Assembly: GCA_028281235.1 (NCBI GenBank)
Contig: JANQKG010000024.1
Coordinates: 145,873 to 209,872 of the forward strand
Direction of reading: 5' to 3'
DNA from: Afifellaceae bacterium
GTDB lineage: Bacteria; Pseudomonadota; Alphaproteobacteria; Rhizobiales; Afifellaceae
DNA: 64,000 nt
Under the pieces are notes generated by a model. That model was not told the DNA's origin. It made no database searches and worked only from the letters and a program-made list of their open reading frames with translations. Each line of letters begins with the position of its first letter. The first letter of the stretch is position 1. Position numbers and translations under genes: made by a program. Shown piece by piece: positions 25,894 to 34,227 of the stretch.

Positions 25894-26291
25894 TGCACGT
25901 CCTCCCTCAACGTTCTCGCCCTGGCAGTTGCAGGGCTCACGGCGAAGGAAGATACACCACCGAAGCGGGATTGGAAGTGGCGGCGCCCTGCCCGCAAGCT
26001 GCCGTTGAGCTCGCGCGGAGCGGCCCACCATATGGTGTCTTCTTTCGATTGTCCGCCAGCGCCGCTGCAACCGATGCGTCACGGCAAGTCATTTGAATTA
26101 AAACAGTTCAAAAAGATAAGTGTTGCGGCCTTGTTGGACTCAAGCTAGCGATAATTGCTCTCAAATGAGCATGTTTAGAACGCTTCTCAACTGGGCCTTG
26201 AACCCGGTCTGTTGGAGGGTCGCATGCAGACGTCTCGGCGCACATCAAGTCGATGTGGCGCGCTTTCATCCTTTCCGCTGCAGAGCATGCC
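25894..26291. other. 398-bp divergent intergenic region
   Basis: It separates the minus-strand binding-protein gene from the plus-strand iron operon. The stretch 26090-26195 is AT-rich and contains the Irr-type box (26174-26190) and an inverted repeat TGCTC-n6-GAGCA just upstream of it. Promoters for both directions presumably lie here. The minus-strand frame of 26187-26822 antisense to the next gene is a shadow. Confidence 0.5.
26174..26190 (+). promoter_or_regulatory. Irr-type iron-control element (ICE box)
   Basis: TTTAGAA-CGC-TTCTCAA matches the alphaproteobacterial ICE consensus TTTAGAA-n3-TTCTAAA at 13 of 14 arm positions. It is located about 120 bp upstream of the first gene of an imelysin operon, where iron-responsive control by Irr is expected. 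That the site is bound by Irr is inference from the motif. Confidence 0.7.
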
Positions 26292-26792
26292 ATGACCGGC
26301 CCCATGTCGCGTCAAGGCGGATGCCTCCTGCAGAACCTGCCGGAGCGCCTGGTGCTTGAAGGCTATCGCCATTGGATGGCCGGCTATGAGACGGGCTCCA
26401 TCGAGCCGTGGGAGCGCTGCTGGAACATGTTCACCGAGGCGCTTGGCCATCGCAATGGCCGTGACATGCTTGCCGCCGTCAGCGCCTGGGCGCGTGAGTG
26501 CTACATGCATGCCCGCCAGCCGCCGCAAACCTTCCCCTTCAACTGCCGGCACATCTGCCGCCATGAATGCATGGCCATGGCGAGCGTCGCTGCCCTTCAG
26601 CATGACGACGAACAGGTCGCGAAGTTCTGTCTGGAGCAGCTCGTGCATAGCGGCGGCGTTGCCCAGACCCGCCGCGCCGCCTGGGATCTGGCCGACACGC
26701 TTTCCGCCCATGGCCACGCCATGATGCCCGTGCCGTTTCCAGTCATCGCCAGCATCGCGATGCAGGCGCCGCCAGGCCGGCTCCTGCACTGA
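26292..26792 (+). CDS. Conserved Cys-containing hypothetical protein at head of the iron operon
   Basis: About 166 residues, soluble, with no signal peptide. It contains LPERLVLEGYRHWMAGYETGS near the N-terminus and a conserved-looking FPFNCRHICRHECMAM with three Cys and two His, a possible metal site. I recall similar proteins of unknown function in Hyphomicrobiales but cannot name a domain. The start is uncertain: ATGs at 26253, 26292 and 26304 are in frame and none has a strong ribosome site. It sits between the ICE box and imelysin (40 bp gap), so it is probably iron-regulated. Confidence 0.65.
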   Translation: MTGPMSRQGGCLLQNLPERLVLEGYRHWMAGYETGSIEPWERCWNMFTEALGHRNGRDMLAAVSAWARECYMHARQPPQTFPFNCRHICRHECMAMASVAALQHDDEQVAKFCLEQLVHSGGVAQTRRAAWDLADTLSAHGHAMMPVPFPVIASIAMQAPPGRLLH

Positions 26793-26832
26793 CACCTCGT
26801 CGCACAGACACATCCAACTCAAGGAGACTTAG

Positions 26833-28098
26833 ATGCCGACGCGTTTGCTTATCGCCCTGCTTACGGGCGCCTGTCTGATGGCCGCGCCCTCAGCGCGAGC
26901 TGCGGAGCCTGGTGCGGTGCTTACGACCTATGCCGACATCGCGCATGCCAAATTCGAGGATTCCTTGACCACGGCCCGCGCGCTCGATGCGGCGATCGAC
27001 GCGCTGATCGCCAATCCGTCGGAGGCCACGCTGAACGCAGCGCGCGCCGCCTGGATTGCGGCCCGCGTGCCCTACCAGCAGACCGAGGTCTATCGCTTCG
27101 GCAACGCCATCGTCGACGATTGGGAGGGCAAGGTGAATGCCTGGCCGCTCGATGAGGGGCTGATCGACTATGTCGATGCATCCTACGGCACGGAGAGCGA
27201 CGAAAACACGCTCTACACAGTCAACGTGATTGCCAACGCCAAGCTTATTGTGAACGGCGCGGACGTCGACGCCTCGGCGATCACGCCGGAGCTTCTCGCC
27301 GAAACGCTTCATGAGGCGGAAGAGGTCGAGGCCAATGTGGCGACCGGCTATCACGCCATTGAGTTCCTGCTGTGGGGGCAAGACCTGGCCGGGACGGGCG
27401 CGGGGGCCGGTCAACGCCCGGCGTCAGACTTCGACATTGCCAACTGCACCGGCGGCCATTGCGACCGGCGCGCGGAATACCTCAAATCCGCGTCGACGCT
27501 GCTCCTCACCGACCTGGAGGAGATGGTGGCCAATTGGGAGGCTGAGGGTGCCGCCCGCAAAGCCCTTCTGGCGGACGAGCAGGCTGGCCTTACGACCATC
27601 CTCACCGGCATGGGGTCGCTCTCCTATGGCGAGCTTGCCGGCGAGCGCATGAAGCTTGGCCTTTTGCTCCACGACCCGGAGGAGGAGCACGATTGCTTCG
27701 CCGACAACACGCACAACAGCCATTACTTCAACCAGATCGGCATCCGGAACATCTATATCGGCGCCTATAAGCGCATTGACGGCTCGGTCGTAAGCGGGCC
27801 CTCCATCGGCGACCTGGTGGCGGAAGCCGACGCTGCCGTGCATGCCGATCTGTCGGCCAAGATCGAAGAGACGCTGGTGGCCATGGCCGCCATGAAGGCG
27901 CGCGCGGAAGGCCTGGAGGCCTATGACCAGATGATCGGCGAGGGGAACGCGGAGGGCAACGCCGTTGTTCAGGCGGCGATCGACGGGCTAGTCGCTCAGA
28001 CGCGCCCGATTGAACGCGCGGTCGCAGCCCTTGGTCTTGGATCGATCGAGGTCGAGGGCTCAGACAGCCTGGATAACCCGTCTGCGGTGTTCCAGTAA
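26833..28098 (+). CDS. Imelysin family (IrpA/EfeO-like) iron-regulated protein
   Basis: A 421-residue exported protein. Signal peptide MPTRLLIALLTGACLMAAPSARA; the start has AAGGAGA 7 bp upstream. The imelysin GxHxxE motif is GYHAIE at residues 172-177 (TGYHAIEFLLWGQD). Family members bind iron in the periplasm or at the outer membrane and are induced by iron limitation. It is followed by a strong hairpin, then a dihaem oxidoreductase, a second imelysin and DUF1513, the standard set of this uptake system. Confidence 0.94.
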   Translation: MPTRLLIALLTGACLMAAPSARAAEPGAVLTTYADIAHAKFEDSLTTARALDAAIDALIANPSEATLNAARAAWIAARVPYQQTEVYRFGNAIVDDWEGKVNAWPLDEGLIDYVDASYGTESDENTLYTVNVIANAKLIVNGADVDASAITPELLAETLHEAEEVEANVATGYHAIEFLLWGQDLAGTGAGAGQRPASDFDIANCTGGHCDRRAEYLKSASTLLLTDLEEMVANWEAEGAARKALLADEQAGLTTILTGMGSLSYGELAGERMKLGLLLHDPEEEHDCFADNTHNSHYFNQIGIRNIYIGAYKRIDGSVVSGPSIGDLVAEADAAVHADLSAKIEETLVAMAAMKARAEGLEAYDQMIGEGNAEGNAVVQAAIDGLVAQTRPIERAVAALGLGSIEVEGSDSLDNPSAVFQ

Positions 28099-28107
28099 GC
28101 AGCTCGC

Positions 28108-28144
28108 CGAGAGGGCGGCCATACGCTACCGCGCCGCCCTCTCG
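28108..28144 (+). terminator. Strong hairpin between imelysin and dihaem gene
   Basis: Perfect 12-bp arms CGAGAGGGCGGC/GCCGCCCTCTCG with a 13-nt loop, 10 bp after the imelysin stop. It is followed by CTTCCTGTGTTG, not a clean T-run. It likely attenuates or protects, so imelysin mRNA may exceed that of the downstream genes. Confidence 0.65.
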
Positions 28145-28176
28145 CTTCCTGTGTTGCACGCATCCTTCGAGGCGCC

Positions 28177-29691
28177 ATGCGCATCCGCATAACTCTTTCG
28201 GTGCTGGCTGCATTGGCAAGCTCTGTCGTGCTGGCTGATGGATTGCTGCCGCATCGCGATGATCTGAGCGCGGAGGATCGTGCGCGCGTTGCGGCCGTCA
28301 CCGCCTTGCCGGACGACTTCTCCAAGCCACAGGGCTTTGAAGCGATGTCGGGTGGCGCCGCAACCTCAACCGCCTCGGTGAACAGCAACGCGTTTTCCCA
28401 TCCCTCGGCCAATCTCAAGGGCCAGGCACGCGCCGACTTTTTCGTCGGCAACGGGCTCTTCAAGAAGGTCTGGGTGTCGGCGCCTGCCTCCACGCGCGCG
28501 TCGGACGGTCTTGGCCCGCTCTTCAACGCGCGGTCCTGTCAGCGCTGCCATTTGAAGGACGGGCGCGGCCACCCGCCGGCCGGGCCGGACGATCTGGCGA
28601 CCTCCATGTTTCTGCGGCTCTCCGTGCCGCCCTCCACCGACGCGGAGCGTGAGGCGCTTCGCACGAAGACCACGCTGCGCATCCCGGAACCGACCTATGG
28701 CGGGCAGCTGCAGGACGTCGCCGTGCCCGGGCTGCCGGCTGAAGGACGCATGGCGATCACCTATCAGGACGAGCCGGTGACTTTGGGCGACGGCAAGGTC
28801 GTCACCCTGCGCAAGCCGACCTATTCCGTAGCGGAGCTTGGCTACGGGCCGATGGCGGACGGCACCCTGCTGTCGCCGCGCGTTGCGCCACAGATGATCG
28901 GCATGGGGCTGCTTGAGGCCATCCATCCGGGCGACATCCTCGCCAATGCCGACCCCGACGATGCCGATGGCGACGGCATCTCCGGCAGGCCGAGCATGGT
29001 GCGCGACCCCGATAATGGTGAATTGGTGCTCGGACGTTTCGGCTGGAAGGCGTCCAACCCGACCATCCGTGCGCAATCGGCCGGTGCGTTTGCCGGCGAT
29101 ATCGGCATCTCCAATCCCGGCAGCCCCGACCCGTTCGGCGATTGCACGGCCAACCAGCCGCAATGCAGAGAGATGCCGCACGGCGTGCAGGACGCGCTGG
29201 GTGATACGGAGGCGCCCGATCCGGTGCTCGATCTTGTCGTGTTCTATTCCAAGAACCTGGCGGTGCCGGCGCGGCGCGACGTGGACGACCCCCAGGTCCT
29301 GCGGGGCAAAGAATTGTTTTACAGTATCGGATGCGTCGCCTGTCACCGGCCGAGCTATGTGACGAGCCGCGACGCGACGAGCGAGGAGCATCGCTTTCAA
29401 CTGATCTGGCCCTATACTGACATGCTGCTTCACGACATGGGCGAAGGCCTGGCTGATGGCCGTCCTGTCGGCGATGCGTCGGGCCGCGAATGGCGAACGG
29501 CCCCGCTCTGGGGGATCGGCCTGACGGAGATTGTCAACGGCCACACGTTCTTTCTGCATGACGGGCGCGCGCGCAATCTGCTTGAGGCCGTTCTGTGGCA
29601 TGGTGGCGAAGCGCAAGCGGCGCGCGACGCGGTCGTTGCGATGGATGCAGAGCAGCGCGCCGATCTGATCCGCTTTCTGGAGTCGCTTTGA
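28177..29691 (+). CDS. Di-haem oxidoreductase family protein (thiol oxidoreductase-like)
   Basis: A 504-residue periplasmic cytochrome. Signal peptide MRIRITLSVLAALASSVVLA. Haem motifs are CQRCH at 121-125 and CVACH at 386-390. The family pattern DGRGHPPAG, a Ca-type DPDDADGDGISG loop and LWGIGLTEIVNGHTFFLHDGRA are present. In imelysin operons this protein is thought to handle iron redox chemistry. The stop TGA shares its A with the next gene's ATG, so translation is coupled. Confidence 0.93.
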   Translation: MRIRITLSVLAALASSVVLADGLLPHRDDLSAEDRARVAAVTALPDDFSKPQGFEAMSGGAATSTASVNSNAFSHPSANLKGQARADFFVGNGLFKKVWVSAPASTRASDGLGPLFNARSCQRCHLKDGRGHPPAGPDDLATSMFLRLSVPPSTDAEREALRTKTTLRIPEPTYGGQLQDVAVPGLPAEGRMAITYQDEPVTLGDGKVVTLRKPTYSVAELGYGPMADGTLLSPRVAPQMIGMGLLEAIHPGDILANADPDDADGDGISGRPSMVRDPDNGELVLGRFGWKASNPTIRAQSAGAFAGDIGISNPGSPDPFGDCTANQPQCREMPHGVQDALGDTEAPDPVLDLVVFYSKNLAVPARRDVDDPQVLRGKELFYSIGCVACHRPSYVTSRDATSEEHRFQLIWPYTDMLLHDMGEGLADGRPVGDASGREWRTAPLWGIGLTEIVNGHTFFLHDGRARNLLEAVLWHGGEAQAARDAVVAMDAEQRADLIRFLESL

Positions 29692-30761
29692 TGCGCCTTC
29701 TATTGGCTTTCGCGTTTGCTGCTGTCGTCGTCCTGCCGGCGCGCGCGGAGCCGGATTTCGCTGGCGCGGTGGAGCGGATCATCAACGACGTCATCGAGCC
29801 GGGCTACAAAACATTCGTCAGTGCCGCGGAGGACCAATCCACGGCGATGCAGGCGCTTTGCGATGCACCAAGCGCGGCTGCGCTTGAAACGGCGCGCGAT
29901 CGCTTCGAGGCCGTTGTGCTTGCCTGGTCGGCGGTGGAGCTGATCCGCTTTGGTCCAGCGCGCGAGGACAACCGGTTTGAGAAGCTGTTTTATTGGCCGG
30001 ACCGCAAGGGTCGCGGGCTGAAGCAAGTGCAGGCGATCCTCGCCACGCAGGACGAGACAGCGGACGTGGCGGAAACGCTCAGCGGCAAGAGCGTTGCCGT
30101 GCAGGGCCTGCCGGCGCTGGAATTCGTGCTCCACGGCACCGGCGCGGAGGACTTGGCGGCAGGCGCGCCCTATCGCTGCGCCTATGGCGAGGCCATTTCT
30201 TCGGTGATCGCCGCCAACGCCGAGGCGCTTCGTCGCGGCTGGTCGGATGACGGTGGGTTCGCGCGAAGCATGCGTGATGCGGGCGGCGGGAATGCGCTTT
30301 ATCAGTCGCATGGGGAAGTGGTGCAGGATTTCTTGCGCGCAGCGACGGAGCAGCTGCAGGTGGTTCGCGACCTCAAGATCGGGTCGAGCATCGGCGAAGC
30401 GCCGGAGAAGGCGAAACCGAAGCGCGCGCCGTACTGGCGTTCGGAGCTAACGCTTGCGGCGATCATGGCCAACCTCCGCGGGGTCGAGGCGATGATGTTG
30501 GCCGGGCTTGATGACCTTCTGCCGGCCGAGCATGCGCGCTATGCGGGCGCTGTCGCCTTTGAGCTGAAGCAAGCCAAGAACACGCTCGACGCCTTGATGC
30601 GGAACGGCGGCGCTTGGCTCGACCTCGCCGCCGGCACTGAGGGTCATCAAAAACTCTCTTACGTCATGATCCCGCTTGCCGGGGCGACGCGCGTCATTGC
30701 GGAGAACTATCCGACGGCCTTGGGTCTGACGCTGGGGTTCAACTCGCTCGATGGCGATTGA
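29691..30761 (+). CDS. Second imelysin family protein
   Basis: A 356-residue exported protein starting MRLLLAFAFAAVVVLPARA (signal peptide) at an ATG overlapping the upstream TGA. The frame is open 96 bp further upstream but that part lies inside the dihaem gene. It is an imelysin/IrpA-type helical protein. The motif region reads LPALEFVLHGTG, where the first imelysin has GYHAIEFLLWG, so the GxH part is altered here (GLPALE) and iron binding may differ. It overlaps DUF1513 by 11 bp. Confidence 0.9.
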   Translation: MRLLLAFAFAAVVVLPARAEPDFAGAVERIINDVIEPGYKTFVSAAEDQSTAMQALCDAPSAAALETARDRFEAVVLAWSAVELIRFGPAREDNRFEKLFYWPDRKGRGLKQVQAILATQDETADVAETLSGKSVAVQGLPALEFVLHGTGAEDLAAGAPYRCAYGEAISSVIAANAEALRRGWSDDGGFARSMRDAGGGNALYQSHGEVVQDFLRAATEQLQVVRDLKIGSSIGEAPEKAKPKRAPYWRSELTLAAIMANLRGVEAMMLAGLDDLLPAEHARYAGAVAFELKQAKNTLDALMRNGGAWLDLAAGTEGHQKLSYVMIPLAGATRVIAENYPTALGLTLGFNSLDGD

Positions 30762-31830
30762 CCGCCGCGCCTTGCTGCTTGGGCTCGGCGCAAGCGGCGC
30801 GCTCGCCGTCACGCCCTTCGCGAGAGCCAAGACACAGGCGGCGTTCGTTGCCTGCTGCAAGAATGGCGACGGATCATTTGCCGCCGTAATCCTCGACGCG
30901 GACGCCAATTTGCTTTTCACCGAGGCGCTCGACGCGCGCGGCCACGACGCCGCGATCCGGCCGGACGGCGAGGCGGCGGTGGTGTTTGCGCGGCGGCCGG
31001 GCCGCTTCGCGCTGGTGCTTGATCTCCCCAATCATCGCCGTGTCGCGGCGTTCTCCGCGCCCGACGACCGGCATTTCTGCGGCCACGGATTCTTCTCCGG
31101 CGACGGCCGCCTGCTCTTCGCCACGGAGAACGATTTTGAGCAGGCCCGCGGCGTTCTCGGCGTCTATGACGTAGCGGCGGGCTACCGGCGGATCGGAGAA
31201 CTCGACAGCGGCGGCGTAGGACCGCATGAAGCGCTTCTCCTACGCGACGGCCACATGGCGATCATCGCCAATGGCGGCATTGCCACGCATCCGGATTATC
31301 CGCGCCAGAAGCTGAACCTCGCCAATATGGCGCCGTCGATCGCCGTCGTGGACATCGTGACCGGCGAGGTGGCGGAAATTGCAACGCTTCCGCCTGAGCT
31401 GCACCAATTGTCGATCCGCCACATGGCCGCGGCGGGCGACGGCACGATCTGGTTCGGCGGGCAATATGAGGGCCCGGCACAAGATGCCGTGCCGCTTGTC
31501 GGGCGCTATCGGCCGGGCGGCGCGATCACGCTCATCGACGCGCCGCCTGCGCTTTATCGCAGCATGCGCCACTATATCGGGTCGGTCGCCGTCAGTCGCG
31601 ACGGCGCACGCATCGCCACGACGAGCCCGCGCGGTGGGCGCGCCATCATCTGGGACGCGGCCACGCGGACGCCGATTGAATCGCGTGCCATTGCCGATGT
31701 CTGCGGGGCTGCACCCGCGGCGAACGGCTTTGTGCTCAGCGACGGCCAGGGCGGCGTGCGCCAGCCCGGCGGCGAACGCATGCATCCGCTGGCATGGGAC
31801 AATCATCTGACGGCCATCGCAATGCGCTGA
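30751..31830 (+). CDS. DUF1513 domain protein (imelysin operon)
   Basis: A 359-residue exported beta-propeller-like protein with a twin-arginine-style leader (DRRALLLGLGASGALAV). The DUF1513 pattern includes HFCGHGFFSGDGRLLFATEND, GVGPHEALLLRDGHMAIIANGG and an HPDYPRQKLNL block. It is the usual last member of imelysin operons; its function is unknown. It starts inside the end of the second imelysin gene (11-bp overlap). Beyond the stop lies a palindromic repeat, and the next gene is convergent. Confidence 0.92.
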   Translation: MAIDRRALLLGLGASGALAVTPFARAKTQAAFVACCKNGDGSFAAVILDADANLLFTEALDARGHDAAIRPDGEAAVVFARRPGRFALVLDLPNHRRVAAFSAPDDRHFCGHGFFSGDGRLLFATENDFEQARGVLGVYDVAAGYRRIGELDSGGVGPHEALLLRDGHMAIIANGGIATHPDYPRQKLNLANMAPSIAVVDIVTGEVAEIATLPPELHQLSIRHMAAAGDGTIWFGGQYEGPAQDAVPLVGRYRPGGAITLIDAPPALYRSMRHYIGSVAVSRDGARIATTSPRGGRAIIWDAATRTPIESRAIADVCGAAPAANGFVLSDGQGGVRQPGGERMHPLAWDNHLTAIAMR

Positions 31831-31866
31831 GCCGGCGCCTGCCCGCCGACTCATGCTCTTTTGCTG

Positions 31867-31955
31867 GAGCATGATCTTATCCGACCTTGCTTCGCCCGCC
31901 GAAGCGGGCTTCGCGAAGGCGGGAAAGATGGCGTCCACTTTTCGGGACCATGCTC
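31867..31955. repeat. Palindromic repeat, copy 3 with internal insertion
   Basis: Outer arms GAGCATGATC and GGACCATGCTC as in the 49-bp family. The centre is replaced by ~50 bp holding a nested palindrome CCCGCCGAAGCGGGCTTCGC with GGCGGG after it. The edge forms the acdS TAG stop. Confidence 0.85.
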
Positions 31956-32983
31956 TATCCGTTGCGATAGACGTAGCTGTAGCCGTTGAGCGCCGGCGCG
32001 CCGCCAAGATGCGCGTAGAGCACGTTTGAGCCGTCGGGGAAGAAGCCCTTTTTCACCAGGTCCATCATGCCCTGCATGGATTTGCCCTCATAGACCGGGT
32101 CGGTGATCATCGCCTCGGTCTGAGCGGCGAAACGGATCGCCTCGTTGGTCTCCTCGCTCGGCACGCCATAGGCCGGATAGGCGTAGTCCGGATTGATGAC
32201 GATCTCGTCGTCGCGGACATTGCGCCCAAGCTCCACCAGCTCCGCGGTGTTGTCGACGATCTGACGCACCTGCGCGCGCGTCTGCGCGTAGGTGCCCGAC
32301 GCGTCGATGCCGATGACCCGCTCGGCGCGGTCGGCGGCGGCGAAGCCGACGATCATGCCGGCCTGCGTCGAACCGGTAACGACGCAGACGATGATGTAAT
32401 CGAAGGTGACGCCGAGCTCCGCCTCCTGCGCGCGCACTTCTTCGGCGAAGCCGACATAGCCGAGGCCGCCGAATTTATGCACCGACGCACCGGCGGGAAT
32501 GCCATAGGGCTTGCCGCCCGCATCGCGCACGTCCTGCATGGCGTCCTCCCAACTCTGGCGGATGCCGATGTCGAAGCCGTCGTCGACGACGCGGCTGTCG
32601 GCGCCCATCAGCCGGGTGAGCAGGATGTTGCCGACACGGTCGTAGACAGCGTCCTGATGGGGCACCCAGCTCTCCTGCACCAGGCGGCACTTCATGCCGA
32701 TCTTGGCAGCGACCGCAGCCACCATGCGCGTGTGGTTGGATTGGACGCCGCCGATGGAGACCAGCGTGTCGGCATTGGAGGCGATGGCGTCGGGGACGAT
32801 ATATTCCAGCTTGCGCAGCTTGTTGCCGCCCATGGCGAGGCCGGAATTGCAGTCCTCGCGCTTGGCCCAGATCTCAACCTTGCCGCCGAGCGCCTTTGTC
32901 ATGCGCGGCAGGTGCTCAATCGGCGTCGGGCCGAAGGTCAGCGGATAGCGTTCGAAATTTTCAAGTAGCGACGACACGGGCAT
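31955..32983 (-). CDS. acdS: 1-aminocyclopropane-1-carboxylate deaminase
   Basis: A 342-residue PLP enzyme converting the ethylene precursor ACC to 2-oxobutyrate and ammonia. The sequence follows characterised AcdS almost throughout ([36 protein letters not shown] with PLP Lys55, [13 protein letters not shown]). The residues that separate true ACC deaminase from D-cysteine desulfhydrase, E295 and L322 in the Pseudomonas enzyme, correspond to E299 (VYEGK) and L326 (YAHLGG) here. No Lrp-type acdR is adjacent. It is 56 bp downstream of the malK-like gene in the same direction, so co-transcription is possible, though a hairpin lies between. Confidence 0.95.
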   Translation of the reverse strand: MPVSSLLENFERYPLTFGPTPIEHLPRMTKALGGKVEIWAKREDCNSGLAMGGNKLRKLEYIVPDAIASNADTLVSIGGVQSNHTRMVAAVAAKIGMKCRLVQESWVPHQDAVYDRVGNILLTRLMGADSRVVDDGFDIGIRQSWEDAMQDVRDAGGKPYGIPAGASVHKFGGLGYVGFAEEVRAQEAELGVTFDYIIVCVVTGSTQAGMIVGFAAADRAERVIGIDASGTYAQTRAQVRQIVDNTAELVELGRNVRDDEIVINPDYAYPAYGVPSEETNEAIRFAAQTEAMITDPVYEGKSMQGMMDLVKKGFFPDGSNVLYAHLGGAPALNGYSYVYRNG

Positions 32984-32987
32984 CAGC

Positions 32988-33040
32988 GTCTCCGAAGGGC
33001 GGGCTCTATCGGAGGCACCCTAGCATAGGCTTCGGGAGAC
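32988..33040 (-). terminator. Inverted repeat after the malK-like gene
   Basis: GTCTCCGAAG and CTTCGGGAGAC pair across a 32-bp interval, beginning at the ATPase stop codon. A smaller CTCCGA/TCGGAG pair is nested. It may end or weaken transcription before acdS. There is no T-run. Confidence 0.4.
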
Positions 33041-34116
33041 TAAGGCGTTGCGTGGCGGCCGAGCGCCTGCCCGTCCTTGTCGAAGACATGCATTTTCTGG
33101 TCTTCGAAACGCAGACCGACCGTATCGCCCGGCCGCACATCGACATCGCCGACATGGCGCACGGTGAGAACGCCCTGCGCGCCGCAATTGACGAAGAGCA
33201 TGACGTCGGCGCCGAGATATTCCGACACGTCGACGGTACCCACGCAATGCGCCCGATCCGGCTCAACGAGCGCGATGTGCTCCGGTCGTATGCCGAGATG
33301 CGCCGCCTCTCCGGCGGGAATTGCAGCGGGAAGCATGCCCGGCCGTTGCTGCCCTTCAAGATGGAAGCGGCCGTCCGCGGTCGTCACGGACATGACGTTC
33401 ATCTTGGGGCTGCCGATGAACTGCGCCACAAAAAGATTACCCGGCGTTTCGTAAAGCTCGCGCGGCGTGCCGACCTGCTCGATCACGCCCGCCTGAAGCA
33501 CGACGATGCGGTCGGCGAGCGTCATCGCTTCCACCTGATCGTGCGTCACATAGATCATCGTGGCGGCGAGCGATTGATGCAGCTTTGCGATCTCAAAGCG
33601 CATCTCCACGCGAAGCGCTGCATCGAGATTGGAGAGTGGCTCGTCGAACAGAAAGGCGGCCGGCTCGCGGACAATGCAGCGGCCGATGGCGACGCGCTGA
33701 CGCTGTCCGCCGGACAGCGCTTTCGGCTTGCGATCCAAGAGCGGCTCAAGCCTCAGGATCTCTGCGGCGGAATTGACCTTGTCGGCGATCTCCGATTTCG
33801 GCGCGCCGGCAGTCTTCAGTGCAAAACCCATATTCTCCCGCACGGTCATATGCGGATAAAGCGCATAGGATTGAAACACCATGGCCAGCCCGCGCGCGGA
33901 GGGAGGCTCGGCGGTGGCATCGCGGCCGTTGATCAGAAGCTGGCCGCGGCTGATCTCCTCAAGCCCGGAAATCAGACGCAGCAGCGTCGACTTCCCGCAG
34001 CCGGACGGGCCGACGAAGATGACGAACTCGCCATTGTCGATCTCCAGATCAACACCCTTGATGACCTGGACGTCTCCGAACCATTTTTCGACGGCTTCAA
34101 GCCTGATGGCGCCCAT
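33040..34116 (-). CDS. ABC transporter ATP-binding protein (MalK/UgpC-type)
   Basis: A 358-residue cytoplasmic ATPase with the extra C-terminal regulatory (TOBE/OB) domain of sugar importers. Walker [10 protein letters not shown] at 36-44, signature [13 protein letters not shown], Walker [17 protein letters not shown], and the switch His in [16 protein letters not shown] are all intact. It energises the permease pair at 35507-38103, and may also serve the ATPase-less importer at 22381-25893, since MalK-type subunits are often shared (inference). It lies 110 bp downstream of the hydrolase gene, past a palindromic repeat. Confidence 0.95.
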   Translation of the reverse strand: MGAIRLEAVEKWFGDVQVIKGVDLEIDNGEFVIFVGPSGCGKSTLLRLISGLEEISRGQLLINGRDATAEPPSARGLAMVFQSYALYPHMTVRENMGFALKTAGAPKSEIADKVNSAAEILRLEPLLDRKPKALSGGQRQRVAIGRCIVREPAAFLFDEPLSNLDAALRVEMRFEIAKLHQSLAATMIYVTHDQVEAMTLADRIVVLQAGVIEQVGTPRELYETPGNLFVAQFIGSPKMNVMSVTTADGRFHLEGQQRPGMLPAAIPAGEAAHLGIRPEHIALVEPDRAHCVGTVDVSEYLGADVMLFVNCGAQGVLTVRHVGDVDVRPGDTVGLRFEDQKMHVFDKDGQALGRHATP

Positions 34117-34125
34117 GTCCGCTCC

Positions 34126-34166
34126 TAGAGCGTTGTCGTGGTTTCATTGAACCGCACCAACGCTCC
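34126..34166. repeat. GAGCGTTG...CAACGCTC inverted repeat
   Basis: Eight-base arms, 22-bp spacer, adjacent to copy 4 of the 49-bp repeat, as seen also at 17601-17642. It is positioned just upstream of the malK-like ATG. Confidence 0.55.
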
Positions 34167-34178
34167 ATCCCTTTGTTG

Positions 34179-34227
34179 GAGCATGATCTTGTCCGAAAAC
34201 CGGTGCCCACTTTTCGGGATCATGCTC
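34179..34227. repeat. Dispersed 49-bp palindromic repeat, copy 4
   Basis: Same arms and centre as copy 1 apart from GTCC for ATCC. Its edge supplies the TAG stop of the glycoside hydrolase. It lies within an apparent operon. Confidence 0.9.

Noticed and set aside
26187..26822. 211-codon minus-strand frame opposite the small Cys protein
   Set aside because: The plus-strand protein has a family-like pattern and sits in operon order with an ICE box; the minus frame has no ribosome site or recognisable motif.
28366..29616. 416-codon minus-strand frame opposite the dihaem oxidoreductase
   Set aside because: Shadow; the plus strand carries two CxxCH motifs and a signal peptide.
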